Of a DNA stretch of 64,000 bases, positions 34,686 through 45,023 are shown one piece after another. Where the stretch lies: contig CM066993.1 of assembly GCA_033977485.1 (NCBI GenBank), positions 25,038,001-25,102,000 of the forward strand. Direction: 5' to 3'. The notes under the pieces are model-generated. The model did no database searches. It was given only the letters and a program-made list of their open reading frames with translations, and had not been told where the DNA came from. Every line of letters starts with the position of its first letter. Position 1 is the first letter of the stretch. Position numbers and translations under genes: made by a program. This DNA comes from Hydrangea macrophylla (taxonomy: Eukaryota > Streptophyta > Magnoliopsida > Cornales > Hydrangeaceae).

Positions 34686-35289
34686 AAACATAACTCACCA
34701 ATCGACACCATGGAATTACTGAAAGACCAGTTTTGCAAGAAATATCCAAATACAACATGAAAGTTCACGAATCAACTTTGACCGGTAGTCACACGACTAG
34801 AAACGAGGCCCAATGTCCCTTATTCGCATTAAATCTATTATCGAAGGTTTTATCATTATTTTACGCGTTCGTACGTTTCGTAGTTTAGTTCATTAATATC
34901 ATCCATTTATAACCGTTAATATTTTGCTATACGTCCGACATTCCGTTTTCCTCTCAATATACTTACGATGGAAACTTTCCCGATCACTTATCAACGCAAT
35001 AATCATGCCATACAATATATTTATAGTTTGGGTATGAACTTTCAACGGTCATTAGACTATATTCATAATAATAGAAAACATAGCACGTAGCTCATGGATT
35101 TATAACGTGAATTTAATACCAATAAACACATAGACGAAACCCTTAACATACTCATCTACGCGATAGCACTACCATAGTACAAGATTTTCATAACAACACA
35201 TGTACCGGAAAACTAGCATCAACAATCAACACCATGCATAAATAAAACATTATACAAAAAGCTGTACAATCTGCCAAGATACATTTTCA

Positions 35290-36055
35290 CTGTGTTGACT
35301 GAATTAACATGATTTATTTTGCCATGATAAATTGCTTTTTAGATCAAACTCAAAACTAAAACATTATAGATAATAGGAATATCTTCATGTACAAAAAAAA
35401 TCTAGCTTCAATTACATTTTTGAGCTACTCAAACTATTTATTTTACAATACATTTCTTATATCTCGGACTGTTCTGTCCCAGATTTATAACACTGCATTG
35501 TATGTGCATTTCACCTATGAAGGAATGGTTTTTAGACTAATCTATAGAAGAGTTATTTGTAGATAAATGAGTTAGCTTTCTTCACAAAAACACCTAGCTT
35601 AATTCTCATTTTGGAGCTGCACAAAACATTCATTTTACTAAACTATGTTCTGCTGAAAGTTTCAGTTTCTCAGATTTATAACATTGCGTTGTACATGCAT
35701 TTCACCCATGAAGGAGTGATTTCTAGACTGAGCTAGAGGAGAGTTATTTGTAGATAAATGAGTTAGATGTTACCACAAAAAATCCTAGCTTAATTCCGAT
35801 TTTTGAGCTCCTCAAAACATCCATTTTACTAAACTACATTCTGCTGGAAGTTTCTGTTTTCCCAGGTTTATAACACTGCGTTGTACATGCATTTCACCCA
35901 TGAAGGCGTGATTTCTAGATTGAGCTATAGACGAGTTATTTGTAGATATATGAGTTAGCTATTACCACAAAAAAAACCTAGCTTAATTCGGAGTTTTGAG
36001 CTGCACAAAACATTCACTTTACTAAACTATGTTCTGCTGAGAGTTTTAGTTTCTC
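35290..36055 (-). repeat. 191-192 bp tandem repeat in Tekay2 LTR
   Basis: The word 'agatttataacactgcgttg' recurs at 35481, 35672 and 35864 and its diverged end at 36056, a 191-192 bp period. The unit from 35290 is a diverged fourth copy. The 5' LTR deletion endpoint (48839) falls at a unit boundary. Confidence 0.85.
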
Positions 36056-37121
36056 AGATTTATGGATTTGTCTTGCATGTCATGAAAACATCAACACAAC
36101 AACATCAAACTTCTACTAAACATTAGTACAAATTATATGTGTTCTACATTGAGTTAGATTACTCACAATTATTCACAATTTACTCACCAAAGCTTGAAAT
36201 TTAAGCTTGATATTGGTTGATGCTTAGTGGAGCTTGAATCTTCAAACTTCAAGGATGAACTTCTTCTTCTTCTATTCTTCCATGGAGCTATAACTCTAGC
36301 TCTCTCTCCCTCTCAATTATATGCAGATTGTAGAGACAAAAATGTCTCAATTGTGTGTATGTGCATGATATATAGGAGATTGGCATGGCTAGGTGTCATT
36401 TGCATGAGTTCATGCAAAGACACATGTCCAATATGTAGACAAATGTCATGGGAGGAGATGACAAGTGTAAGGTGACACGAGAATTTTTCTGTGCGCTCTT
36501 GTGCAATACCCAAGTGTAGGTAGACGTGCAAGTAGTAACTGGTAAGACCAGGTCGATCCCACAGGGAAGGTGTTGACCTATTGAATTAGACTAACCTCAA
36601 AAGAAAGTAAAATAAAATGAATAAGATTAAGCAATGGTGCGGAACACAAAGTTCCACAACTAAGATTACTAAGGAAAATGATTAACGATCTAACTAGCTA
36701 CTTAAAACAGTACTCTAAATTAGGATGTTTAACTTTAAAAAGAAAGTGTTGGGATTACACGAATCCGCAGTAATCTAACTGTCTACCATGCAGTTGCCTT
36801 GAAGCACAACGGAGTACATTACCCACAGTTTTCCGTATTCCTCTAAAGATGGAGAATCCATGGCCCTTTCATGACCGGGACCATATCATCACAATTAAAT
36901 TAAAATACGTAAAAGCGGTTTAATCCAATAGTTAAGACTCGCATCCTCAATGGTGTTAGCATTGAAGATGGTTTGCAAAATGTATTGAAAGAAAATGCCT
37001 TAGGGCCTTAGTTTTAAAAACTGTTTTGACAGACTGAGCATTTTTTGGGACAGAATGATAACAAATCTTAAAACAAAAAGGTCCTGGAATACTGCAGGGA
37101 ACATCCTCAAGAATCAGGGAG

Positions 37122-37240
37122 TTCGATCGATCGACGCGCTTTCGATCGATCGAAGACCTTCATCCCTCAATCGATCGAACTGACTTCGATCGCTTGACTG
37201 TCTCTGGTTCGATCGATCAAACTAACTTCGATCGATCGAA
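37122..37240. repeat. Six-motif TCGATCGATCGAA array, downstream of TATA
   Basis: Three pairs of motifs, the reverse-strand equivalent of 25233-25352, including the AAGCG-type and GATTGA-type variants in the middle pair. Confidence 0.88.
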
Positions 37241-37737
37241 CACAGCGATTATTCTGCTGCATGGCAGAAGCTGGAGATCACTGTTTCATCGTGTTCTCCC
37301 AACCTGGGACTACTCAGACATCGTCTGGAGAGTCACTGATTGATATTTAACGTAAAAAAACATTAACACCTTGTTTGGTTGCGAGTTTTTCATGGAAAAT
37401 CTAAAAACTATGGTTTTAGAAATAACTAGCATGTAATACTACAAGATGAGCAATTAGACTACGACTACCAAGTGCAGAATATAAATAGACAATATATAAA
37501 TAACCTAGAATGACGAGTACTTGTATTAAACTTAGAGAAATCTGGTTCACAATGCAAAAACTCAATGAAAACCTACAAAAACACAAGCAAACTCTCTATC
37601 TCTCTCTCTAAAACTGTAAAAATGTAATGTGGGCGTCCCCTTGGACGTATCCAATACACATATATATAAGAAACCTAAGAAACTAGGGTTAAAAACCCGC
37701 ATCTGCTGCGCACACGAATGTTACTGGAAATACCCCG

Positions 37738-37849
37738 TTCGATCGATCGAACTGCTCTCGATCGATCGAACCCTTAATCTTCAAGCGCTTCAACACTCTT
37801 TAAGCGATCGAACTCTCGATCGATCGAACCGTCTAAGATCGATCGAACT
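37738..37849. repeat. TCGATCGATCGAA array, upstream of TATA
   Basis: About six motif copies lying before the TATA box in element orientation. Duplicated in the 5' LTR remnant at 44291-44402. Confidence 0.88.
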
Positions 37850-38100
37850 CCACATTTCAGCTTTGACTTCTCTTGTTTCCATTCCAGCATTCCATTTATC
37901 CTGATGTCCATCTGTTTGGTCCACACAGCAGTGATCTGCACAAACAACAGCTAAAACAGTACAAATTATCATAGATTAATCATATTGTATAAAAATTAGC
38001 CTTGTAATGCAAATTGCAGATAACACGGGAAGTTGTGATAAAAACTAATACAATTCTTCCTTTTAGCGCAGTTGAATTTTACAAATACCCCCGCTTTGCA

Positions 38101-38115
38101 CAACCCCCAACTAGC
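38101..38115 (-). promoter_or_regulatory. Athila2 polypurine tract
   Basis: GCTAGTTGGGGGTTG on the minus strand abuts the 3' LTR, matching the tract at 29783-29794. Confidence 0.8.
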
Positions 38116-40198
38116 TTATTGCTAGTCCCTAGTGATAAAGCGAAAATAAAATAAACTACAAACTCCTAAACTAAAACTACCATAACTAAGAAAACAAAGG
38201 AAAACTAAAAACAATCTAAACTAAGATAGAAAGAAAGATCCTAACTCACTTTCGAAGGAATCGCGGTTGCATTTAGCAAATGCAACAAGCCGTTAAACCC
38301 CTAGGTTCCCCCTAGTGGACGAGTGTTGTCTCGTGAGGGTTTGCAGTGAATATACCCACAAAATTCTCCAATTTTAAGCTCAAAAAGATTTAGAATAACT
38401 TGTAGAATTCCCCCTTCCATTCAATTGTTAATTAAGCTCCACAATAATATACTATCCTCTATCAACCCATGAAAGAGACCCACATGCTCCCCTATATCAC
38501 CAAGTAAAATATAACAAATGTATTACCATCATGCACCCGTGTGTGTGTGAAATTAACAACCATGCGTCCAACCCTGTTAAGAGTTATCTAGACTATTGTA
38601 CTTTGAAAACTTGCAGTTTTAGCTCAATTCTCACATTGGTCACACTAAAAAAGAACGTCTCTCAGAAACTTGCTTTACAATGATCGCACATCGTATGAAA
38701 GCTTTGATAAGGATGATATTATAAGTGCTAATGCTTTCATACTTGACTCTATGAAAAACGGACATTTAAGAGTGTATAGTCTCATGAATGGAACACTACT
38801 TACTAGAGGAGCGAAATACCGTGGATGACTCAACTCACACTTCCATGTTCAAATCAATTGTTGAGAATCTTCAAGACTTTGAATTGCGGCTTTTATTTAG
38901 TAGGTGGGAGTGTTGTAGAGAAGAGTATGCTTTTTAGTATGTGATGGAATTTCAAATTCTCTTTTTATTCTTTATCCTTTTCTCCACCCAATCTCCCATT
39001 CATTTCGTATGCTCTTTTTTCTCTTCTCCTTCATTCATCATTTTTTTTAATATTTTTTTTAATATATATTTTTTTTTTTTAAATATCCCACAACTACTTT
39101 CTTCCATTTCACATACTTTGATGACTCATTCTCAACAAATATATCAAACGGCTCGATGAGGTCAAGGTATAGATCAAGGGTATGGATTCTTGTGATTATA
39201 TTGGAAATATTTAATTGGTGTGGGATCATGGATGAAACAATTCAATGAATGTAGGTGAAAGTTATATCAGGTAAAAGAATGGGTAAACGATGGCTTGAAT
39301 CATTTTCTCAACTTTCAATTTTTAGCACTTAAGTGTTCATTGAGTGTAATTGGTAAATCCTGAACGTTCTCCTCTAACAAACAGTCAAAACTTTTAAAGA
39401 AAACTGAGACTTAACAACGAATTCACCAAGTATATGCAAGAAAGACCATTCGACAATATATGAGAATCCCCTCAGAAATGACGATTGGCTCAATAGCTCA
39501 CAAAGGGTTATTAGCTTCCACTACTTGTTCTTTTCGCACAATATTCATATTAACTCAACTTTCAGGTTTTCTACATAGCTGCCAATTAGTGCGCAAAAGT
39601 ATTGGGTACATAAATAGCTTTACAAATGCAATTCATTTCAGTGATACAGAAAACGCGTGGATTTAATCCATAAAAAGATGAGAATACTACAAATGTGTCA
39701 TTGTCTAATCAACAAGCAGGAGAGATTATTCAGAGTTATTCTAACAATACGATTCAATAATAAAAAATTTCAAATGTTCAAAATTTTAACAGACTGTGTT
39801 CTTGTTAAATTTAAAACATATCCAAGTGCAAAACCTATCTATTACGGGTGTATACCTATCTATTATCTCTTACCCCCAACTGAAAACAGCAAAGTCCCCA
39901 GAAGTTGATTTTCAACAAATAAAATAGATGGGTATCACCTGTATGGAGCAAATTGATGATAGCAAGCAGAGCAACCTAGCATAGAAAAACAGAACACAAT
40001 CTCCAAAACAAACAGGATCAATAAATAAAAGTAACACAATAAAAACATGATCCAAGCAATATAAACCACTGTAATATGAACAGAATAAAATACAAGCAGT
40101 GATACATAATGTCCATACAAAAACCAACCAACCAAATAAATCCAACCAAAACAACCAACATATCCAAAAATACATAAACACCACCTCCCCATCGAAAA
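38116..40198 (-). mobile_element. Athila2 3'UTR
   Basis: Non-coding. It shares blocks with 27990-29780: the CTCGTGAGGG region near 38330, the pyrimidine-rich 38940-39100 and a 'cagttgggggtaag' signal at about 39880 (minus strand). Minus-strand frames at 39912-40224 are long hydrophobic translations of T-rich sequence and are not convincing genes. Confidence 0.7.
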
Positions 40199-41587
40199 CT
40201 AATCGACACCGGACGGCGCATCATCAGCTATATCAGAAGGGATGTCAATGGGAGCAGGCGGCAACTGGGTAGTAGCAGGGGTAGCAGTAGATGGATCGGC
40301 AAGTGGTGGATCGGCTACAGCAGAAGAAGTGGATGGACCTGTAGGAGTAGGAGTAGCAACATATGATGGATCGGCAGCAGGCAGAGCAGACGGGGCCATC
40401 GATGGATGCTGAGTAGAGTGAACGGCCTGATCAACCCCAATCTGAATCAATATGGACTCCAGCAAGGTCTGCAGATGGTCCATCCGGCCCTCGAGTCTAA
40501 TCCTGGCCTCTCTCTCCTCCAATAGTAGCTCGTGAACCGTCGGGAGAGGCACAGAGGAAGAAGACTCTCCTTGGGCTTGAGTCTGCGACCGCTGTCGCAG
40601 CTCAAACTGCCGAACCGCAGCAATCGGATCGTCCTCATCATCATCGGAATCAAGCTCCTCCACCTCAGTGGTTGTCCCTGAAGCTCCGGCCTCCGTGTCC
40701 GTCCCACCACGCCTCTTCTTCTTCCCCCTCACCTTCGCTTTCCCTTTCCCCTTTCGCTTTCTTTTCTGAGCGTCGGAGCGGCGAGCTGCCGCCTCGCTGA
40801 AACGGCGGGGAGAAGGGCGAACATCATCGTCAGCAAGCACGGGGAAACCGACATCAGCCATAACCCTCTGAATAGCCCAAGCACCCTTCAGGTGCTTCTT
40901 AGACGAGATATAACGGGTGGGGTGGACCATAAAGTCAATATAGAGGCGTGGGATGCAAACTGGCTGTCCCGTCCCCACTGCATATAAGACTCGCGCATAC
41001 CAAGCCGCGATCTTCTCTCGATAGGAAGTCACTAGGAGGCAGTTGCTGAGGACCAGGTGGATCATGTGGTAGCCATCAGTGAGAAAGTGGTCCTCAATCA
41101 AAGCATCGCCATCCCAAGACGGAACAGCGCCTCCAGTGAGCTCATGGATAATAGTGGATGGTGGGGTCACTGGTGCATCAGGCCGGTGGGGGCAAACATA
41201 ATCAGGTACCTCTGGTACCCCCAACGTGGCTAAAATAGTAGCTGGACTGATAATGAATGGGCGACTCCGGAAGAAGGCATGGTAGGTGAATGGTGCAACC
41301 GGGTCGCGGATCATAGTCACACATGCACCTCGAATCCAGGACAGATTGACACTCTTGGCCAATGAAAGGAGATGGAACCAGTGAGGCATAGAACAGATCC
41401 GTGTCAGGAACCATGGGCTCTCCGTCCAGACGTACTCAATAGGGCGCTCGACCATCACCATCCTCGTCTGAAAATGCCGCTCATACCATAGCCTGTCCTC
41501 GTCATTCCGGAACCCATGTGCGGGTACCGGATCTGGTATAATAAGGCTGAGGGGCTTGGACTTATGATAGCCCGTCACTGGATTCAT
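40199..41587 (-). CDS. Athila2 accessory protein, 'putative plant transposon protein'-like
   Basis: The open frame extends to 41728, but I prefer the ATG at 41585-41587, giving about 462 residues. It lies ten bases after a good splice acceptor (TTTTATTTTCAG, ending 41598). Upstream residues would be translated intron and motif array. Residues are numbered on the long frame. About 75-300 form a folded domain (MPHWFHLLSLAK, WIRGACVTM, ILATLGVPEVPDY, YARVLYAVGTGQPV) resembling the plant-transposon-protein family found near Athila elements. Residues 320-341 are a Lys/Arg-rich nuclear-localisation-like stretch, 355-368 are acidic, 397-430 look like a coiled coil, and 436-509 are rich in Pro, Thr and Ala. 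There are no internal stops. The function of this family is not known to me. Confidence 0.7.
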   Translation of the reverse strand: MNPVTGYHKSKPLSLIIPDPVPAHGFRNDEDRLWYERHFQTRMVMVERPIEYVWTESPWFLTRICSMPHWFHLLSLAKSVNLSWIRGACVTMIRDPVAPFTYHAFFRSRPFIISPATILATLGVPEVPDYVCPHRPDAPVTPPSTIIHELTGGAVPSWDGDALIEDHFLTDGYHMIHLVLSNCLLVTSYREKIAAWYARVLYAVGTGQPVCIPRLYIDFMVHPTRYISSKKHLKGAWAIQRVMADVGFPVLADDDVRPSPRRFSEAAARRSDAQKRKRKGKGKAKVRGKKKRRGGTDTEAGASGTTTEVEELDSDDDEDDPIAAVRQFELRQRSQTQAQGESSSSVPLPTVHELLLEEREARIRLEGRMDHLQTLLESILIQIGVDQAVHSTQHPSMAPSALPAADPSYVATPTPTGPSTSSAVADPPLADPSTATPATTQLPPAPIDIPSDIADDAPSGVD

Positions 41588-41597
41588 CGCGGCAGCC

Positions 41598-41941
41598 CTG
41601 AAAATAAAACATAACATGACACAGATAAGAACAGGGAGAAAAAGAAACAAAACTGCCACTGCTTGAGTTCGATCGATTGAACTGGGTTCGATCGATTGAA
41701 CTGGAGTAGGCTTCGATCGCTTGAACATTGTTCGATCGCTCGAACAGTTCCCCTTCGATCGCTCGAAACTAGTTCAAGCGATCGAGCACAGCGATGTGCA
41801 GCAATCGTAGAATCGAAAAGGAAACAACGAAAAGAACAGAACAAGGATCTAGAAGTGAAAAACTAAGACCAAGGGGACACCCCCTTGGGATTTCTAACAA
41901 CAAGAGAGAGAAAACAAAAGTAAAAACAGTCGTGGGCCTAC
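41598..41941 (-). other. Predicted 5'UTR intron of the accessory gene
   Basis: The donor CGAG|GTAGGC (41941) and acceptor TTTTCAG|GG (41598) bracket 344 bp on the minus strand. The 3' half is pyrimidine-rich before the acceptor, as in plant introns. It contains the motif array at 41666-41787. Called by eye. Confidence 0.5.
41666..41787. repeat. Six-motif TCGATCGA-type array inside the predicted intron
   Basis: Six motifs in three pairs, spacing about 21, 24, 19, 25 and 19 bp on the minus strand. Several carry GAGCG or AAGCG variants. Confidence 0.85.
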
Positions 41942-42127
41942 CTCGGTGTAGAAGCACACAGTGGAGGTGGAGGGGATGTTGAGATGACGATGAGGATGAT
42001 TAGAGGGGTGATCTGAGCGTCTTATTGAGTGGAAGAACACGAAAATTGGCGAGTCGCCCCCTCCTCTGTGCTCGAGCGCTCGAGTGTGTATAAGTGAGGG
42101 AATTGAAGAGGTGTTCTGAAGACGCCT

Positions 42128-42137
42128 CGTTTAAATG
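42128..42137 (-). promoter_or_regulatory. TATA-like box of the internal promoter
   Basis: CATTTAAACG on the minus strand lies 5 bp after the motif array 42143-42263 and about 190 bp before the predicted donor. It is a weak TATA match, supported mainly by its position relative to the array. Confidence 0.35.
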
Positions 42138-42142
42138 CTGCA

Positions 42143-42263
42143 TTCGATCGATCGAACTATTATCGATCGATCGAAAGCAAATCCCTCAATCGATTGAACA
42201 GAAAAATACAAGCGCTTGAACATCCAGCTTTCGATCGATCGGAAAGGGTTCGATAGATCGAAC
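42143..42263. repeat. Six-motif TCGATCGA-type array upstream of the accessory gene
   Basis: Six motifs in three pairs on the minus strand. The third is an AAGCGCTTG variant and the fourth reads TCAATCGATTGAGGGAT, the same slot-specific variants seen in the LTR arrays. Confidence 0.85.
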
Positions 42264-42591
42264 ACAAAAATTTCAGAATCTAATGGGGGACATGAACCAC
42301 ATCACCCCCAACTATCAGAAACAAATCTGGACATGTAGAGAGACTGAAACGCAGTTGAATTACAGGCATGTAGAACAGAAATTCATCCTCAGAATAGAAA
42401 ATTGCAATTTATATAAAAATAAAACTTTATAATTGCATCCAAATTGCAACATTATTATCCCCAACTGTGGTTAAAACCTTATTTAACTAAAGAAACCAGA
42501 AATAAAACTAAAACCAATAACATTCTGTCAAGGATTACACTCCAGTTGATAAACAAAAGATGAAATGAACAAAAACAACTGAAATGCAGCA
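42264..42591 (-). other. Spacer between the two Athila2 accessory genes
   Basis: No gene. Purine-rich signals (GGGGGTGATGTGG near 42300, CAGTTGGGGATAA near 42470 on the minus strand) resemble the internal polypurine-like signals of Athila. Confidence 0.4.
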
Positions 42592-43520
42592 CTAAACTTC
42601 GAGTATAAAGATTTCCTCTTCCACAATCTCTTCATAACTCGCCAAATCTTCAGAAGTGAAGTCCAAACTCAATGATTCCCTTTCCCAGAACAACCGAAAA
42701 GCAGCAAGGACATCATCAAACAAGTCTGGCGTCTCCAAAGAATTGAAAGCCCATGCAAGAGGTGATCCGGCTGGAGACATGGATAAAGGGGTATAATTTT
42801 GCAACAGACTGTCCTCTCGCGACGGAGTGTGTGGGGGCCTTATGTAGGGCCCAAGACCATGAATCAGTTGATGTGGGAGGAATACCGGAATACCATTTAG
42901 GAACATAGTGACAATCTTGGACAAAAGACAACAAACCGAAATTAAAATAACAGAACACAAGAAACACGGATTAACACGAAAAGAAAAACAATGAACAGAA
43001 ACAAAAAATAACAAAGAAATGTGACAAGTTCCAACCTCACTATTGGCATAGGTTCCCAAAATGCACTGGCTGGTAATGGGCATTGGAGCCTGAATAGCAG
43101 GAAGCTCAGGTGCACATAGCGGTATGGGACCAACTCAGGAACAAGGAAATCATCCACGAAAACAAAGACGGCATTGTGGCGGTCTGGGACGACATCCTGG
43201 AGGTCATGATCTTCCCATGGCTCCCACATATCATCATTTTCCCATTGGGCCATGAGTGCATCATCCACCATTCGTCCCATGTACAGGTCTTCTTCCTCCT
43301 CCACATCATCGTCATCCTGAAATCCCATATTTTCGTATGGATTGATGTCCAGGAGGGCTGGTGGGTATGGAATGTACCCTTGAGCAGCATCAATGAGAGA
43401 ATGGGCTTCAGGGTCTTGATGAAGCAAGGGGCAGGGTGTGAGTTCACCCTCAGTCCAGGTACCACAACGACATTCTGAATCAGCCCAAGAGCCGACAGAA
43501 TGAACATCATCACCTCGCAT
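42592..43520 (-). CDS. Athila2 acidic protein with predicted intron (267 residues)
   Basis: Two overlapping frames are best explained by a spliced gene. Exon 1 runs from the ATG at 43520 to 43041 (160 codons). Exon 2 runs from 42915 to 42592 (107 codons and stop). The 125-bp T-rich intron (43040-42916) has GTGAGG and CCAAG borders and joins codons in phase 0. Another acceptor-like TTGCAG lies just before the ATG. Exon 1 has an Asp/Glu-rich stretch at residues 69-78 (DDDDVEEEED) and several Trp-acidic clusters (WENDDMWEPWED). Exon 2 also ends acidic. I recognise no family. The gene follows the integrase end by about 150 bp, so it may be a spliced accessory or env-position gene. Confidence 0.5.
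42916..43040 (-). other. Predicted phase-0 intron of the acidic gene
   Basis: Unspliced reading gives a hydrophobic Phe/Leu/Val-rich run, the usual signature of a T-rich plant intron. Both flanking exons stay in frame when it is removed. Confidence 0.5.
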
Positions 43521-43675
43521 CTATGCACCTGCAACAGAGTGGTTTAAGGTATAATGGATTAGAACTAGATCACAAACACAAAAGACCAACCAAAAACTTA
43601 AAAACAAAAGAGAGAAACTAAAATACAGGGAAAGAAAAGAAATACAACAACAATTTGGAACTTCACTTTGGATTT

Positions 43676-44022
43676 TTAAGTATGAGAATAGCTGGGCTCA
43701 TCCAGCTGGATGTGCTCAACTTCAGTGTGGAAGTTCTCCAAGAACGGTTTCAATCTTTGGCCATTGACCTTGAAACAATCATCGTTCTTTGGATTGACGA
43801 TTTCAACCGCCCCATGTGGAAAAACAGTTTTTACGACGAACGGGCCTGTCCAACGGGAACGGAGCTTTCCTGGGAAAAGGTGGAGGCGAGAGTGATACAA
43901 CAAAACTTTCTGCCCCGGCTCAAATGATTTACGAAAAATCGTACGATCGTGGAGAGCCTTCAACTTTTCCTAATGTAACTTTGCAGAGTCATACGCATCT
44001 CGTCGTATTTCCTCTAGCTCTG
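43676..44022 (-). pseudogene. pol: Athila integrase C-terminus (only surviving pol piece)
   Basis: The minus strand encodes the Athila-typical segment: AELEEIRRDAY, then [35 protein letters not shown] and NGQRLKPF. One TAG lies between the first two pieces (near 43973), so the ORF track-like open part starts at 43963. Everything upstream (gag, protease, RT, RNase H, integrase core) is missing because a deletion joins this to the 5' LTR at 44022/44023. The diagnostic sequence fixes the element as Athila. Confidence 0.88.
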
Positions 44023-44654
44023 CAAGTGCAGAATATAAATAGACAATATATAAATAACCTGGAATGACGAGTACTTGTATTAAACTTAGAGAAATCCGGT
44101 TCACAATACAAAAACTCAATGAAAACCTACAAAAACACAAGCAAACTCTCTATCTCTCTCTCTAAAACTGTAAAAATGTAATGTGGGCGTCCCCTTGGAC
44201 GTATCCAATACACATATATTTAAGAAACCTAAGAAACTAGGGTTAAAAACCTGCATCTGCTGCGCACACGAATGTTACTGGAAATACACCGTTCGATCGA
44301 TCGAACTGCTCTCGATCGATCGAACCCTTAATCTTCAAGCGCTTCAACACTCTTTAAGCGATCGAACTCTCGATCGATCGAACCGTCTTAGATCGATCGA
44401 ACTCCACATTTCAGCTTTGACTTCTCTTGTTTCCATTCCAGCATTCCATTTATCCTGATGTCCATCTGTTTGGTCCACACAGCAGTGATCTGCACAAACA
44501 ACAGCTAAAACAATACAACTTATCATAGATTAATCATATTGTATAAAAATTAGCCTTGTAATGCAAATTGCAGATAACACGGGAAGTTATGATAAAAACT
44601 AATACAATTCTTCCTTTTAGCGCAGTTGTATTTTACAAATACCCCCGCTTTGCA
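44023..44654 (-). mobile_element. Athila2 5' LTR remnant (632 bp)
   Basis: Matches 37469-38100 base for base in length, with about eleven substitutions. It keeps the upstream motif array (44291-44402) but lost the rest of the LTR and the primer site. The TATA-like box has a substitution (tatatttaag). Confidence 0.92.
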
Positions 44655-44976
44655 TAAGGAGTGGCACATGGGGCTACCATGTGGGGCCCACCTCGGGTTG
44701 TGTGCAACTTTCTCGGTTTATGTGCATAAGTTCCTCGGTATACATGTCGGTCTCGATTTACGTACAATCGGTGTTATTTCTAATGTCTGGGTCTGGGTAC
44801 GGGACTAAGTTAAATCTTATTATGGTCGAGTCGGTATGGTTACTACAGTCTATATGGTAATACTACAACACGTCCGTACCGTCACGTAATTAAAATAATA
44901 ATATAATAATATTGTGGGTCCAATACAGAAATTAGAAAAGCTGATATTATAATGACAAAAAATTACAGGTGTTACA
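44655..44976 (-). mobile_element. Tekay2 3' LTR, proximal part
   Basis: Resumes after Athila2 and matches 49455-49769. The minus-strand LTR start is TGTAACACCTG at 44976. The first five bases are the TAAGG duplication. Confidence 0.92.
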
Positions 44977-44994
44977 TCTTCCACCACCTATTAA
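44977..44994 (-). promoter_or_regulatory. Tekay2 polypurine tract
   Basis: ATAGGTGGTGGAAGA on the minus strand directly before the LTR, similar to the Tekay1 tract. Confidence 0.75.
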
Positions 44995-45023
44995 AGGATT
45001 TCGTCCTCGAAATCCGAGCTTAT

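Larger units (their letters stand above)
33618..36472 (-). mobile_element. Tekay2 3' LTR, distal part
   Basis: Begins TGTCACGCCC. It shares the 35862-36472 segment with the surviving 5' LTR piece at 48839-49454. Contains two internal tandem repeats (34385-34685, 35290-36055). Short frames at 33865-34098 and 36227-36531 are LTR sequence. Confidence 0.88.
36473..38100 (-). mobile_element. Athila2 3' LTR (1628 bp)
   Basis: Similar in plan to 24356-25984 and 54148-55768. The TATA-like CTTATATATATG on the minus strand is at about 37659-37670. The TCGATCGATCGAA arrays lie upstream of it (37738-37849) and downstream (37122-37240). Confidence 0.92.
36473..44654 (-). mobile_element. Athila2: defective Athila-type retrotransposon with accessory genes
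   Basis: Starts TGACACGAGA and ends CGCTTTGCA, with perfect duplication TAAGG (36468-36472, 44655-44659) in the Tekay2 LTR. The 3' LTR is 36473-38100. Only the outer 632 bp of the 5' LTR (44023-44654) remains. A deletion joins it to the integrase C-terminus. Downstream of integrase are two accessory genes (42592-43520 and 40199-41587) and a long 3'UTR with polypurine tract. The retained LTR parts differ by about 2% by eye. Confidence 0.92.

Noticed and set aside
39912..40224. Overlapping hydrophobic minus-strand frames after the Athila2 accessory gene as an env-like membrane protein
   Set aside because: Three frames are open over the same T-rich sequence and all read as Trp/Phe/Leu runs. This is compositional, with no start context or conserved motif.
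41588..41728. N-terminal hydrophobic extension of the accessory protein as a signal peptide or membrane anchor
   Set aside because: The stretch is T-rich, contains the TCGATCGA array and ends in a splice acceptor. It is better read as intron.
43110..43478. Plus-strand 122-codon frame opposite the acidic Athila2 gene
   Set aside because: Shadow of the minus-strand exon. Its His/Ile-rich translation mirrors Asp/Glu-rich codons.
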